A DNA stretch of 64,000 bases from positions 131,621 to 195,620 of the forward strand of contig JAJVIG010000006.1 in the NCBI GenBank assembly GCA_022072145.1, read 5' to 3'. Positions 9,010-17,371 of the stretch are shown here, piece by piece (position 1 is the stretch's first letter; each line of letters begins with the position of its first letter). The notes under the pieces are model-generated. The model had not been told where the DNA came from. It worked only from the letters and a program-made list of their open reading frames with translations, and did no database searches. The translations under genes and the position numbers were made by a program. The stretch comes from Pseudomonadales bacterium. GTDB taxonomy: Bacteria; Pseudomonadota; Gammaproteobacteria; Pseudomonadales; UBA5518.

Positions 9010-10419
9010 CGAGCGGCCGTAGACGTCCTCGAAACGGACGATGTCGTCCTCGCCGAGGTAGCTGCCGGACTGCACCTCGATGATCTCGAGCGGGATCACG
9101 CCGGGGTTCGACAGGCGGTGCCGGGTGCCGAGCGGGATGTAGGTGGACTGGTCCTCGTGCAGCATCAGCTCGTGGTCGCCACAGGTGACGCGGGCGGTGC
9201 CCTTCACCACCACCCAGTGCTCGGCGCGGTGGTGGTGCATCTGCAGCGACAGGTGCTGCCCCGGATCGACGACGATGCGCTTGACCTGGAAACGGTCCGA
9301 GGACACCAGGCTCTCGTACGAACCCCACGGCCGGTAGACACGCTTGTGCAACAGCGCCTCGGAGCGGCCCTCGAGCTTCAGGTGAGCGACGATGTGCTTG
9401 ACGTCCTGCGAGGCGTCCTTGTCGGCCACCAGCACGGCGTCGGGCGTCTCGACGATCACCACATCGCGCACCCCCACCGCCGCGACCAGCCGCGAGTCGG
9501 CGCGCACGTAGGTGTTCGACGCCCCGCGCAGCAGCACGTCGCCGCGCGTGACGTTGCCGTCGGCGTCGGGCTCCCCGGCCGCCCACAACGCCCCCCAGGA
9601 ACCGACGTCGCTCCAGCCGCAATCGAGCGGCAGCACCGCCGCGCGCTCGGTGCGCTCCATCACCGCGTAGTCGATCGAGTCACTGGGGCAGGCGAGAAAC
9701 GCTTCCTTGCGGATGCGGATGAAATCGAGGTCGTCCGCAGCGCTGTCGTAGGCGTTGCGGCAGGCGGACAGTATCCCGGGTGCGTGGCGGCCGAGTTCCT
9801 CGAGGTAGCGATCCGCGCGGAACAGGAACATGCCGCTGTTCCACAGGTAGTCGCCACTGGCGAGGTAGCCCTCGGCGGTCGCGAGATCGGGCTTCTCGGC
9901 GAAGTGGCTGACGGCGTACCCACCGCCAGCAACAGCCTCGCCGCGGCGGATGTAGCCGTAGCCGGTCTCGGGCGTGCCGGGGACGATGCCGAAGGTCACC
10001 AGGCGGCCTTCGGCGGCCAGTGTCAGCCCCTGCAGCGCCACGCGTTGCAGCGTGGCGCAGTCGGCGATCACGTGGTCGGCCGGCAGCACCAGCAACACGG
10101 CATCCTCGGTCTGCTGCAGTGCATCGATGGCCGCCAGCGCGATCGCCGGTGCGGTGTTGCGGCCCACCGGCTCGAGCAGGATCGAGGCGTTGCGGTGCCC
10201 GAGTTCATGCAGTTGCTGCGCGACGAGGAAGCGGTGCTCCTCGTTGCAGACCACGATCGGCTCGCCGAGGCCGGGGATCCCGTCCAGGCGCGCCAGCGTC
10301 TGCTGGAACAGCGAGTGGCGCGCGTCCGCCAACGGCAGGAACTGCTTCGGATACAGTTCCCGCGATACCGGCCACAGCCGGCTGCCAACGCCACCCGAAA
10401 GCAAAACAGGTATGAGCAT
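9007..10419 (-). CDS. manC: Mannose-1-phosphate guanylyltransferase / mannose-6-phosphate isomerase
   Basis: 470 residues. The N-terminal nucleotidyltransferase domain has LLSGGVGSRLWPVSRE and PKQFLPL; the C-terminal ~120 residues form the type II phosphomannose isomerase cupin with RPWGSYESL, QMHHHRAEHW and GTRHRLSNPG. It converts mannose-1-phosphate to GDP-mannose and interconverts fructose-6-P and mannose-6-P. ATG 10419 is preferred to an upstream GTG (10428) because AGGTG lies six bases before it. The stop codon is the TAG of a palindromic repeat, and the gene is bracketed by GGGGTCAGAG repeats. Partner phosphomannomutase is at 25605-26960. Confidence 0.96.
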   Translation of the reverse strand: MLIPVLLSGGVGSRLWPVSRELYPKQFLPLADARHSLFQQTLARLDGIPGLGEPIVVCNEEHRFLVAQQLHELGHRNASILLEPVGRNTAPAIALAAIDALQQTEDAVLLVLPADHVIADCATLQRVALQGLTLAAEGRLVTFGIVPGTPETGYGYIRRGEAVAGGGYAVSHFAEKPDLATAEGYLASGDYLWNSGMFLFRADRYLEELGRHAPGILSACRNAYDSAADDLDFIRIRKEAFLACPSDSIDYAVMERTERAAVLPLDCGWSDVGSWGALWAAGEPDADGNVTRGDVLLRGASNTYVRADSRLVAAVGVRDVVIVETPDAVLVADKDASQDVKHIVAHLKLEGRSEALLHKRVYRPWGSYESLVSSDRFQVKRIVVDPGQHLSLQMHHHRAEHWVVVKGTARVTCGDHELMLHEDQSTYIPLGTRHRLSNPGVIPLEIIEVQSGSYLGEDDIVRFEDVYGRS

Positions 10420-10431
10420 GATGTGCACCTG

Positions 10432-10453
10432 AAAATGGGGTCAGAGTCGAATT
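10432..10453 (+). repeat. Single GGGGTCAGAGTC repeat between ugd and manC
   Basis: The core AAAATGGGGTCAGAGTCGAA matches the repeat cluster at 8891-8947 in the same orientation, with one change (GAGTCG for GAGTCA). It runs into the stop codon of ugd (10452-10454). With the cluster downstream, manC is bracketed on both sides. Confidence 0.8.
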
Positions 10454-11810
10454 ACTGCGATGCGCCCGGCCCGACGTTGGTGCGGCCGATGCCGTAGTAC
10501 CGGAAACCGAGGTCGGTCATCAGTTGCGGATCGTACTGGTTGCGCCCGTCGAAGATCACCGGCTGCCTGAGCAGGTCGCGCATGGCGGTGAAATCCGGCT
10601 GGCGGAAGCGTTTCCACTCGGTCACCAGGATCATCGCGTCGGCGTCCTTCAGCACGTCGTACTGGTAGCGGCTCAGCGTGACGCGCCCCGACGCCAGCCA
10701 GTCGGGATCGAGCTGCGCGGCGGCCTCCTCGATCGCGACCGGATCGTAGGCGGCGACGGTGGCGCCGGCCTCCACGAGGCGACGGATCATCATCAGCGAG
10801 GTCGCCTCGCGCACATCGTTGGTGTTCGGCTTGAACGCCAGGCCCCACAGGCCGAAACGACGGCCGTGCAGGTCCGGCCCGAAATGCCCGCGGATCTTGT
10901 GGAGCAGCACTTCCTTCTGGCGCTGGTTGCGCTCGTCGACGGCGCGCAGCAGCGCCGGGTCGAAGCCGGAATCGCCGCCCATGCGGATCAGCGCGCTGAT
11001 GTCCTTCGGAAAACACGAGCCGCCGTAGCCGCAGCCCGCGTACAGGAACGAGTAGCCGATGCGCTCGTCGGAACCGATGCCCTTGCGCACGTTCTCCACG
11101 TCCGCGCCCATGCGGTCGCACAGGTTCGCGATCTCGTTGATGAAGGAAATCCGCGTCGCGAGCATCGCGTTGGCGGCGTACTTGGTCATCTCGGCGTCGC
11201 GCACACCCATGAACAGCAGGCGGTCGTGGTTGCGCACGAACGGCTCGTAGAGCTGCGCCATCATGCGGCGCGCCTTGTCCGAGGCGGTGCCGATCACGAT
11301 GCGGTCGGGGCGCCGGAAATCGTTGATCGCGGCGCCTTCCTTGAGGAATTCCGGGTTGCTGACCACGTCGAACGGCACGCTGGCGCCCCGCCCGGCGAGC
11401 TCCTCGTGGATCGCCGCCTCGACCCGGTCCGCGGTACCCACCGGGACCGTGGACTTGTCGATCACGACGGCGTACTGCTGCAGGTGCCGCCCGATCTCGT
11501 GCGCGACCGCAAGCACGTGGCTGAGGTCCGCCGCACCGTCCTCGCCGGGAGGGGTGCCAACGGCGATGAAGATGAACTCCGCGGCCGCGATGGCGGCTGC
11601 GGCATCGACCGTGAACGACAGCAGCCCGCCCTGGACGGTCTGCTCGACCAGCGGCTTCAGACCGGGCTCCCAGATCGGGATCTCGCCCGCCTGCAGCCGC
11701 GCGATCTTCGCCGCGTCCTTGTCCACGCACACGACGTGGTTGCCCATCTCGGCGAAACACGCGCCGGTGACGAGGCCCACATACCCGGTACCGATCACTG
11801 CGATGCGCAC
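10452..11810 (-). CDS. ugd: UDP-glucose 6-dehydrogenase
   Basis: 452 residues. NAD-binding N-terminus MRIAVIGTGYVGLVTGACFA; catalytic-cysteine motif GCGYGGSCFPKDISAL near residue 260; C-terminal UDP-binding domain with FGLWGLAFKPNTNDVREAT. Oxidises UDP-glucose to UDP-glucuronate, a precursor of acidic exopolysaccharide. It precedes manC in reading direction with only a repeat between them, and follows the galU/XrtA genes' theme of precursor supply. It differs from the second nucleotide-sugar dehydrogenase at 15908-17182, which belongs to the HexNAc-dehydrogenase branch. Confidence 0.95.
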   Translation of the reverse strand: MRIAVIGTGYVGLVTGACFAEMGNHVVCVDKDAAKIARLQAGEIPIWEPGLKPLVEQTVQGGLLSFTVDAAAAIAAAEFIFIAVGTPPGEDGAADLSHVLAVAHEIGRHLQQYAVVIDKSTVPVGTADRVEAAIHEELAGRGASVPFDVVSNPEFLKEGAAINDFRRPDRIVIGTASDKARRMMAQLYEPFVRNHDRLLFMGVRDAEMTKYAANAMLATRISFINEIANLCDRMGADVENVRKGIGSDERIGYSFLYAGCGYGGSCFPKDISALIRMGGDSGFDPALLRAVDERNQRQKEVLLHKIRGHFGPDLHGRRFGLWGLAFKPNTNDVREATSLMMIRRLVEAGATVAAYDPVAIEEAAAQLDPDWLASGRVTLSRYQYDVLKDADAMILVTEWKRFRQPDFTAMRDLLRQPVIFDGRNQYDPQLMTDLGFRYYGIGRTNVGPGASQ

Positions 11811-12082
11811 GGATACTGACTTCCAATTCCGGTAATGGTGCGACCATCCTGGCCGCCGGGAAATGTCCAGTGCCGATCGCGTCGAACGGATTCTAGTTCA
11901 CAGAGGCAAGAAATTCCGCCGTGTGCACCGCCGTCTGGCGGAGCACCTTGCGGCCGATTGCCGGGATACCACTCGTATGTGAAGCAGAACGTTCCGGCTT
12001 CGCCATCGAATCCGGAAGAAGGGACACGACGCCGCGAACCGTCTCCATGCTGGAGAACTGCTCGCGGCGACGCGCGTGAACG

Positions 12083-12754
12083 TCAGTCGGCGCTTACGGC
12101 CCGACGACGCCGTGCCAGCGGCAACCCTGCCAGCCCCAGCAGCACCAGCGCAAGCGCGCCGGGCGCAGGGACCTCGTGGGATTCACCAGGAACGAATGCC
12201 AGATTATCCATCAGCACCCAGTCGATACCTGCATCGTTGACATGCGTGAGCTGGGTCAGACGTGCCGATGCGATTCCTGTCGTTGCAATGCCGAAGTACT
12301 CCCCGCCGTTGCTCCACCACGTCTGGGACAACGTGTGGCTCTCGAGCACACTCGAACCGGCATCCAGCGCTTCGAGAAGCCAGTCTTCGTTGGACGCCCC
12401 GAAGTTGAACGCGAAGGCGCTCACTTGCGAGGAGAAACTGAGAACGAACTGCCCTGTGCTGCCGGGCACCTGCAGGTTCTGCAGGTTACGGCCGGTGGTG
12501 TTGTAAGACCCCCCGAGGTTGTCGGTCACAACGAACGTCTTGCCCGGCGCGGCATCGATGGTGACTCCTGCGAGCGCCAGCGACGAATAGGTTCCGGTGC
12601 TGGTAGCCGAGAAGTCGATCGTCGTGCTTCCAGCCAAGGCTGCATTGGCCGACGGAGCCCCGGTACCGCTGATCAGTGCCGCGTTGGCATGCCCGACGCC
12701 GAGAAGACCGACCAGGAGTCCTGCAATCAGGGGCCTGGAAACAGAGATACTCAT
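12083..12754 (-). CDS. PEP-CTERM-type exported protein (PAP variant)
   Basis: 223 residues. Signal peptide at 1-25 (VSRPLIAGLLVGLLGVGHANA), a secreted domain rich in Ser, Thr, Gly and Ala, and a C-terminal sorting signal: HEVPAPGAL, a hydrophobic helix, and RRRR close to the end. The tripartite tail is what exosortase A recognises; the usual PEP is PAP here. Such proteins reach the outer surface and are linked to floc or matrix formation. ATG 12754 is chosen over 12760 because GAGGA lies seven bases upstream of it. A sigma-54-like promoter lies about 58 bases upstream. The function of the central domain is not recognised. Confidence 0.88.
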   Translation of the reverse strand: MSISVSRPLIAGLLVGLLGVGHANAALISGTGAPSANAALAGSTTIDFSATSTGTYSSLALAGVTIDAAPGKTFVVTDNLGGSYNTTGRNLQNLQVPGSTGQFVLSFSSQVSAFAFNFGASNEDWLLEALDAGSSVLESHTLSQTWWSNGGEYFGIATTGIASARLTQLTHVNDAGIDWVLMDNLAFVPGESHEVPAPGALALVLLGLAGLPLARRRRAVSAD

Positions 12755-12811
12755 TGACATTTCCTCTTTAGAAAATTTGAACAAACCGGTGCAGGCACCG
12801 CCGGCTTGGCA

Positions 12812-12827
12812 GTCAAGAATCGTGCCA
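12812..12827 (-). promoter_or_regulatory. Candidate sigma-54 (-24/-12) promoter of the PEP-CTERM gene
   Basis: On the minus strand: TGGCACGATTCTTGAC. The consensus TGGCACG-N4-TTGC is matched at every position except the C of the -12 GC (A here). Position and direction fit transcription of the PEP-CTERM gene starting near 12800. In XrtA systems PEP-CTERM genes are known to be under PrsK/PrsR and RpoN, which makes the match more credible; it remains a sequence prediction. Confidence 0.6.
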
Positions 12828-13108
12828 CAAACACATGAGGCCGCTTTCCATTTGATTAACAAGGTATTCCTGACCAACGTCGACGACACTCGCGCTTCAC
12901 CCCATGCGATATGTAAGAATTTCCGACGCCGCGGGTCGAACTCCCGACCGCGCATTCCTCGAGTGCCGCGCCAGAATCCTCGATCGATTGAGCGCGGGAG
13001 GTCCTTGCCCGGTCCCCGTCGTCGACGTTGCATGCGCAGTCACATGAGGGCGCGAGGTGCAAGGCGGCACCCACACCGTGCGTGCCCACGGGCGAACGTG
13101 GCCCGTGG
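12828..13108. other. Intergenic stretch without recognisable gene
   Basis: Divergent gap between the PEP-CTERM gene and fabA. I find no convincing coding frame. A 10-base stem with a 7-base loop (13084-13093 with 13101-13110) lies just before the fabA promoter candidate. A sigma-54 activator site for the leftward gene would be expected here, but I cannot identify one. Confidence 0.5.
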
Positions 13109-13137
13109 GTGACTGCGCCCGGTGAACTCATTACAAT
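13109..13137 (+). promoter_or_regulatory. Candidate sigma-70 promoter of fabA
   Basis: GTGACT (13109-13114), 17-base spacer, TACAAT (13132-13137). Predicted start near 13144 leaves a leader of about 27 bases to the TTG start of fabA. Confidence 0.5.
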
Positions 13138-13170
13138 TTGCCCACTCGATAACACCCAGAGTGACAGCGG

Positions 13171-13716
13171 TTGAGCAGCCATCCGGTACGACGCGCGCCT
13201 TCGACGCAGACATCTTTTTCAAGGGACGAGCTGATTGCCTGCGGGAACGGCGAGCTGTTCGGCCCCGGCAATGCCCAGTTGCCCGTGGACAACATGCTGA
13301 TGCTCGACCGCATCACGCGGATCACGGCCGACGGCGGCGACTTCGGCAAGGGCGAAATCATCGCCGAGCTGGATATCCACCCGGAGCTGTGGTTCTTCGA
13401 GTGCCATTTCCGCAACGACCCGGTGATGCCGGGATGTCTGGGGCTCGATGCGATGTGGCAACTGGTGGGATTCTTCCTCGGCTGGAAGGGCAACCCCGGC
13501 CGCGGCCGGGCGCTCGGCGCAGGCGAGATCAAGTTCACCGGGCAGGTGCTGCCAAAGGCGAAGAAAGTGGTCTATCACATCCATCTGAAGCGGGTGGTCG
13601 AGCGCAAGCTGGTGATGGGAATCGCCGACGGCAGCCTCGCCGTCGATGGCGAGGTGATCTACACGGCGAAGGACCTGCGCGTGGGACTGTTCACGCGCGA
13701 ACAATCGATGGCGTAG
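13171..13716 (+). CDS. fabA: 3-hydroxydecanoyl-ACP dehydratase/isomerase
   Basis: 181 residues, FabA length. The active-site histidine is in [18 protein letters not shown], whose following aspartate (GLDAMWQ) is the second catalytic residue; [16 protein letters not shown] is also family-typical. It dehydrates 3-hydroxyacyl-ACP and isomerises trans-2- to cis-3-decenoyl-ACP, committing to unsaturated fatty acids. The only suitable start is TTG at 13171, giving an N-terminus about eight residues longer than in E. coli. Followed after 114 bases by fabB, its usual partner. Confidence 0.96.
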   Translation: MSSHPVRRAPSTQTSFSRDELIACGNGELFGPGNAQLPVDNMLMLDRITRITADGGDFGKGEIIAELDIHPELWFFECHFRNDPVMPGCLGLDAMWQLVGFFLGWKGNPGRGRALGAGEIKFTGQVLPKAKKVVYHIHLKRVVERKLVMGIADGSLAVDGEVIYTAKDLRVGLFTREQSMA

Positions 13717-13830
13717 CGCTGGGCATAGCCGCCGGCATTCGCGCTCGAACCATACCCCGAATTACTGGCGGTCCGACGGAGCGGACGCCGTGCGCGGCCA
13801 CGCGCACACAGCTACTCACAGGAGGACACC

Positions 13831-15048
13831 ATGCGAAGAGTCGTCGTCACCGGGATGGGGATCGTTTCCTGCCTCGGCAATACCCGGGAGGCCGTGACCG
13901 GAGCGCTGCGCGCCGGACGCCCGGGAATCCGGTTCGCGCCCGAATACGCCGAACACGGCCTGCGCAGCCAGGTCGCGGGGCGTCCGGAGATCGATTTCGC
14001 CGCCACGATCGACCGCAAGCAACTGCGCTTCATGGGCGATGCCGCGGCCTTCGCCTACATCGCGATGCAGCGCGCGATCGAGGACGCCGGACTCGACGAT
14101 GCCGAGGTATCCAACGAGCGCACCGGCATCATCGCGGGTTCGGGCGGGGCCTCGTCGTCGAACCAGGTGGAGGCGGCCGACATCCTGCGCCAGAAGGGCG
14201 TGAAGCGGATCGGGCCGTACCGCGTGACGCAGACGATGGCGAGCACGGTGTCGGCCTGTCTGGCCACGCCGTTTCGCATCAAGGGCCTGAACTATTCGAT
14301 CGCCTCGGCGTGTTCGACCAGCGCGCACTGCATCGGCGCCGGCATGGAGCAGATCCAGCTCGGCAAGCAGGACCGCGTCTTCGCCGGCGGCGGCGAGGAG
14401 GAGCACTGGACGATGAGCTGCCTGTTCGATGCGATGGGCGCGCTGTCGTCGAAGCGCAACGCCACCCCCGAGGTCGCCTCGCGCGCCTACGACGCCGATC
14501 GCGACGGCTTCGTGATCGCCGGCGGCGGCGGCATGCTGGTGCTCGAGGCGCTCGAGGTCGCGCAGGCACGCGGCGCGCGCATCTATGCCGAGATCGTGGG
14601 CTACGGCGCCACCTCGGACGGGTACGACATGGTGGCGCCCTCCGGCGAGGGCGCGATGCGCTGCATGCGCCAGGCGATGGCGACGGCCAGGGGTCCCATC
14701 GATTACATCAACGCGCACGGCACCAGCACCCCGGTGGGGGATATCCAGGAACTGAAGGCGGTGGCCCAGACTTTCGGCGCCGACGTGCCGCGCATCAGTT
14801 CGACCAAATCCCTGTCCGGCCATTCACTCGGCGCGGCCGGCGTGCACGAAGCGATTTATTCGCTGCTGATGATGGAGAACGATTTCATCGCAGCGTCGGC
14901 GAATATCGAGAATCTCGACGACGCGGCCGCCACTCTGCCGATCGTGCGCCAGCGCATCGACAACGCGGGATTACGGCGCGTGATGTCGAACAGTTTCGGC
15001 TTCGGCGGCACCAACGCGTCGCTGGTGTTCGAGAAATTCGACGGGTGA
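13831..15048 (+). CDS. fabB: Beta-ketoacyl-ACP synthase I
   Basis: 405 residues. Thiolase fold with nucleophile cysteine in [13 protein letters not shown], and the two histidines in [11 protein letters not shown] and [14 protein letters not shown]; the C-terminal [11 protein letters not shown] is typical. Elongates acyl-ACP with malonyl-ACP and is specifically needed to extend the cis-3 product of FabA. A strong Shine-Dalgarno sequence (AGGAGG) lies seven bases before the ATG. The gene ends just before a 194-base inverted-repeat element and is convergent with the H-NS-like gene. Confidence 0.97.
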   Translation: MRRVVVTGMGIVSCLGNTREAVTGALRAGRPGIRFAPEYAEHGLRSQVAGRPEIDFAATIDRKQLRFMGDAAAFAYIAMQRAIEDAGLDDAEVSNERTGIIAGSGGASSSNQVEAADILRQKGVKRIGPYRVTQTMASTVSACLATPFRIKGLNYSIASACSTSAHCIGAGMEQIQLGKQDRVFAGGGEEEHWTMSCLFDAMGALSSKRNATPEVASRAYDADRDGFVIAGGGGMLVLEALEVAQARGARIYAEIVGYGATSDGYDMVAPSGEGAMRCMRQAMATARGPIDYINAHGTSTPVGDIQELKAVAQTFGADVPRISSTKSLSGHSLGAAGVHEAIYSLLMMENDFIAASANIENLDDAAATLPIVRQRIDNAGLRRVMSNSFGFGGTNASLVFEKFDG

Positions 15049-15065
15049 AACTTTATTCCCGCAGA

Positions 15066-15259
15066 TCGGGTTTCAGAGGGTGTCGCAAAACCTCTCCCCG
15101 TGGGACGGCGCCAGCGCGCGGCGGCGATTTCACACCCGTGGGACGCCGTGAATACATCCCTGCAGGCTCGAACGCCGCATCCCTGCGGCGTACGCCCACC
15201 GGTGCGAAATCGCCGCCGCGCGCTTCTCGGTTTTTTGCGACAGCCTCTTAAAAACCCGA
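15066..15259. repeat. 194-base MITE-like inverted-repeat element after fabB
   Basis: The ends are inverted repeats (TCGGGTTT at 15066 and AAACCCGA at 15252). The arms continue through GTGTCGCAAAA against TTTTGCGACAG, and through GCGCGCGGCGGCGATTTCAC against its near-exact complement at 15201-15223. The centre holds a small hairpin (GCCGCATCCCTGCGGC). No transposase frame is present. This looks like a non-autonomous mobile element or remnant filling the convergent gap between fabB and the H-NS-like gene. Confidence 0.7.
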
Positions 15260-15314
15260 CAGGGAAGGCATAACGTCGAACCCGACGAAAAACGCGGAAC
15301 CTCGACGCGCTTCC

Positions 15315-15680
15315 TCAGGGAATCAGCAGATCATCCAGCCGACGGCCCGATTCCACCCATTCGGCGACCCATTTCGGCTGGCGGCCGCGGCCGGTCCAGG
15401 TCAGCTTGGGGTCCGTGGCGGAACGGTACTTGGGTTTTACCTTGGCACCCGATTTGGCCGCCTTGGCCTTGCGCGATTTGCCGGCTTTGGTTTTCGCGGT
15501 GGATTCCTTGCGCGCGCGCTTTTTAGCCGGATCGATATCGTCGAGAACGAGGCCGAATTCCTGCATCAGGCCGCGAATCTGCTGGATGGCCGCCTTAAGG
15601 GCATCCTTGCGCACCTTGTCCGCCTCACGCTGGAGGCGCGCAATTTCGCCTTTCAGCTGATTATATTTGGTCATTTCCAT
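15315..15680 (-). CDS. H-NS histone-like nucleoid protein
   Basis: 121 residues. N-terminal coiled coil (YNQLKGEIARLQREADKVRK) for oligomerisation, a Lys/Ala-rich linker (residues 55-85), and a C-terminal DNA-binding domain with LTWTGRGRQPKW, the H-NS family AT-hook-like motif. Such proteins silence AT-rich or foreign DNA. Start ATG 15680 has GAGG nine bases upstream; ATG 15674 is the alternative. It is divergent from the nucleotide-sugar dehydrogenase, and the gap between them contains an 11-base triple repeat. Not close enough to name as hns itself. Confidence 0.9.
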   Translation of the reverse strand: MEMTKYNQLKGEIARLQREADKVRKDALKAAIQQIRGLMQEFGLVLDDIDPAKKRARKESTAKTKAGKSRKAKAAKSGAKVKPKYRSATDPKLTWTGRGRQPKWVAEWVESGRRLDDLLIP

Positions 15681-15761
15681 CAGGATTATCCTCGAACATG
15701 AATGAGCAACGCGATTCTTGCACAATCACGTGCCGATTTTAAAGAGAGTATTTACCACGGA

Positions 15762-15794
15762 ATATTCGCCCGATATTCGTCCGATATTCGAACG
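15762..15794. repeat. Three tandem 11-base repeats (ATATTCGnnCG)
   Basis: ATATTCGCCCG, ATATTCGTCCG and ATATTCGAACG follow each other without gaps. The 11-base period is about one helical turn, so the copies face the same side of the DNA. They lie in the divergent gap between the H-NS-like gene and the nucleotide-sugar dehydrogenase, a plausible operator position. Confidence 0.7.
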
Positions 15795-15907
15795 GGTGCG
15801 CTTGCTGGCGGCGCCACGGGCTTCGTCTATGCTATGCACCACCCGGACGCCGTGCGGACAGCATTACCGGCGCCCGCGACCAGTCACCCCGACGGAGCAT
15901 TCGATTC

Positions 15908-17182
15908 ATGCAGTTACCGGATCAGCCACGCATCGCCGTGATCGGCCTCGGCTACGTGGGACTGCCGCTCGCACTGGCCTTTTCGCGCCACGTCCCCACC
16001 GTGGGGTTCGATATCGACGCCGCGCGGGTGGCGGCGCTCGCCTCCGGGCGTGACCAGACGGGCGAGGCCGACGCGGAGGAACTTGCGAGCGCGAAGGTAC
16101 GTTACAGCACCGACGAGTCGTTGCTCGACGAATGCAACACCTTCATCGTCACGGTGCCGACGCCGATCGACCACAACAACGTGCCCGATCTGCGTCCGCT
16201 GCAGTCGGCGAGCCGCACCGTCGGCCGTCACCTGAAAGCCGGCGACGTGGTGATCTACGAGTCGACCGTGTATCCCGGCGCCACCGAGGAAGTGTGCGTG
16301 CCGGTACTGGAGGAATTCTCGGGGCTGCGCTTCAACGCGGATTTCTCGTGCGGCTACAGCCCGGAGCGCATCAACCCGGGCGACCGCGAGCGCCGCCTGC
16401 CGAACATCGTCAAGATCACCTCCGGCTCGAACGCGCCGGCGGCGGACTACGTCGATGCGCTGTACCGGCGGATCATCGCGGCCGGCACGCACCGCGTCTC
16501 GTGCCTGCGCAGCGCCGAGGCGGCAAAGGTGATCGAGAACGTGCAGCGCGACGTGAACATCGCGCTGATGAACGAACTGGCGCAGATCTTCCGCCGCCTC
16601 GGCATGGACACCGAGGAAGTGCTGGCAGCGGCGGGAACCAAGTGGAACTTCATCGCGCTGCGCCCCGGGCTGGTAGGCGGGCACTGCATCGGGGTGGATC
16701 CGTACTACCTCGCGAACAAGGCGCAGCAGGCCGGGTATTTCCCGGAGCTGATCGTCGCCAGCCGGCGCATCAACGACGGCATGGGCAAGGTGGTGTCGGG
16801 CGAGGTCATGCGCCTGATGACGCAGAAGCGGATCCACATCGTCGATGCGAACATCCTGGTGCTCGGACTGGCGTTCAAGGAGAACTGCCCCGACCTGCGC
16901 AACACCAAGGTGGTCAGCATCGTGCAGGACCTGCAGGCCTGCAACGCGCACGTGGACGTCCACGACCCGTGGGTGGACCCCGGGGAGGCGCGCGCCGAAC
17001 TGGGCTTCCCGCTGACGACCGAACTGCGCGAACGCCACTACGACGCGGTGATCCTGGCCGTGGGACACCGGCAGTTCCGCGAGATGGGCATCGCGAAGAT
17101 CCGCTCGCTGACCAAGACGCACTCGGTGATCTTCGACGTCAAGTACGTATTCGCCAAGGACGAGGTCGACGGCCGCCTGTAG
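15908..17182 (+). CDS. Nucleotide-sugar dehydrogenase, TviB/VipA/WbpA type
   Basis: 424 residues. NAD-binding IAVIGLGYVGLPLALAFS, TVPTPID, YESTVYPGATEE, catalytic-cysteine motif GGHCIGVDPYYL near residue 260, and GLAFKENCPDLRNTK in the C-terminal domain. The VDPYYL form separates it from UDP-glucose dehydrogenases and points to UDP-N-acetyl-hexosamine 6-dehydrogenases (UDP-GlcNAcA or UDP-GalNAcA for Vi-like or O-antigen polymers). Its TAG stop is the first three bases of a palindromic repeat. No other genes of an aminouronate pathway are adjacent, so the polymer it serves is unknown. Confidence 0.9.
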   Translation: MQLPDQPRIAVIGLGYVGLPLALAFSRHVPTVGFDIDAARVAALASGRDQTGEADAEELASAKVRYSTDESLLDECNTFIVTVPTPIDHNNVPDLRPLQSASRTVGRHLKAGDVVIYESTVYPGATEEVCVPVLEEFSGLRFNADFSCGYSPERINPGDRERRLPNIVKITSGSNAPAADYVDALYRRIIAAGTHRVSCLRSAEAAKVIENVQRDVNIALMNELAQIFRRLGMDTEEVLAAAGTKWNFIALRPGLVGGHCIGVDPYYLANKAQQAGYFPELIVASRRINDGMGKVVSGEVMRLMTQKRIHIVDANILVLGLAFKENCPDLRNTKVVSIVQDLQACNAHVDVHDPWVDPGEARAELGFPLTTELRERHYDAVILAVGHRQFREMGIAKIRSLTKTHSVIFDVKYVFAKDEVDGRL

Positions 17183-17226
17183 GTTCGGCCTGTGGCCGAA
17201 CAATGTCCGGGCACAGCCCGGACCTA
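17180..17226. repeat. Head-to-head pair of TAG-headed palindromic repeats
   Basis: A TTCGG-subtype copy on the plus strand (17180-17201), whose TAG is the stop codon of the upstream dehydrogenase, is followed after AAT by a TCCGG-subtype copy on the minus strand (17205-17226). Two decayed copies seem to follow at 17232-17278 (GGCCGGGCAGAGCACGGA and CCGGGCAGAGCCAGGA). Confidence 0.9.
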
Positions 17227-17280
17227 CGAAATTGGCCGGGCAGAGCACGGATTTACGCATCGACCGGGCAGAGCCAGGAC

Positions 17281-17319
17281 GCAGAAAACCCTGCCGACCG
17301 GGAACCGGTCGGCAGGGTT
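17281..17319 (-). terminator. Intrinsic terminator of the second PEP-CTERM gene
   Basis: A perfect 15-base stem with a three-base loop (17287-17319), followed on the minus strand by TTTT (the stem's last As add to it). It lies 53 bases after the stop of the PEP-CTERM gene at 17372. Confidence 0.85.
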
Positions 17320-17371
17320 GCGAGAGAAAGAAGGGGCAGCTTGCGCCACCCCTGCGGCAAGCGCTTACTGC

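Noticed and set aside
12000..12082. Hairpin after the first PEP-CTERM gene as terminator
   Set aside because: A CGCCGCGA/TCGCGGCG stem exists, but no U run follows, and the loop is long.
12944..12962. T-arm-like segment GGGTCGAACTCCCGA, possible tRNA remnant
   Set aside because: No acceptor, D or anticodon arms can be paired around it.
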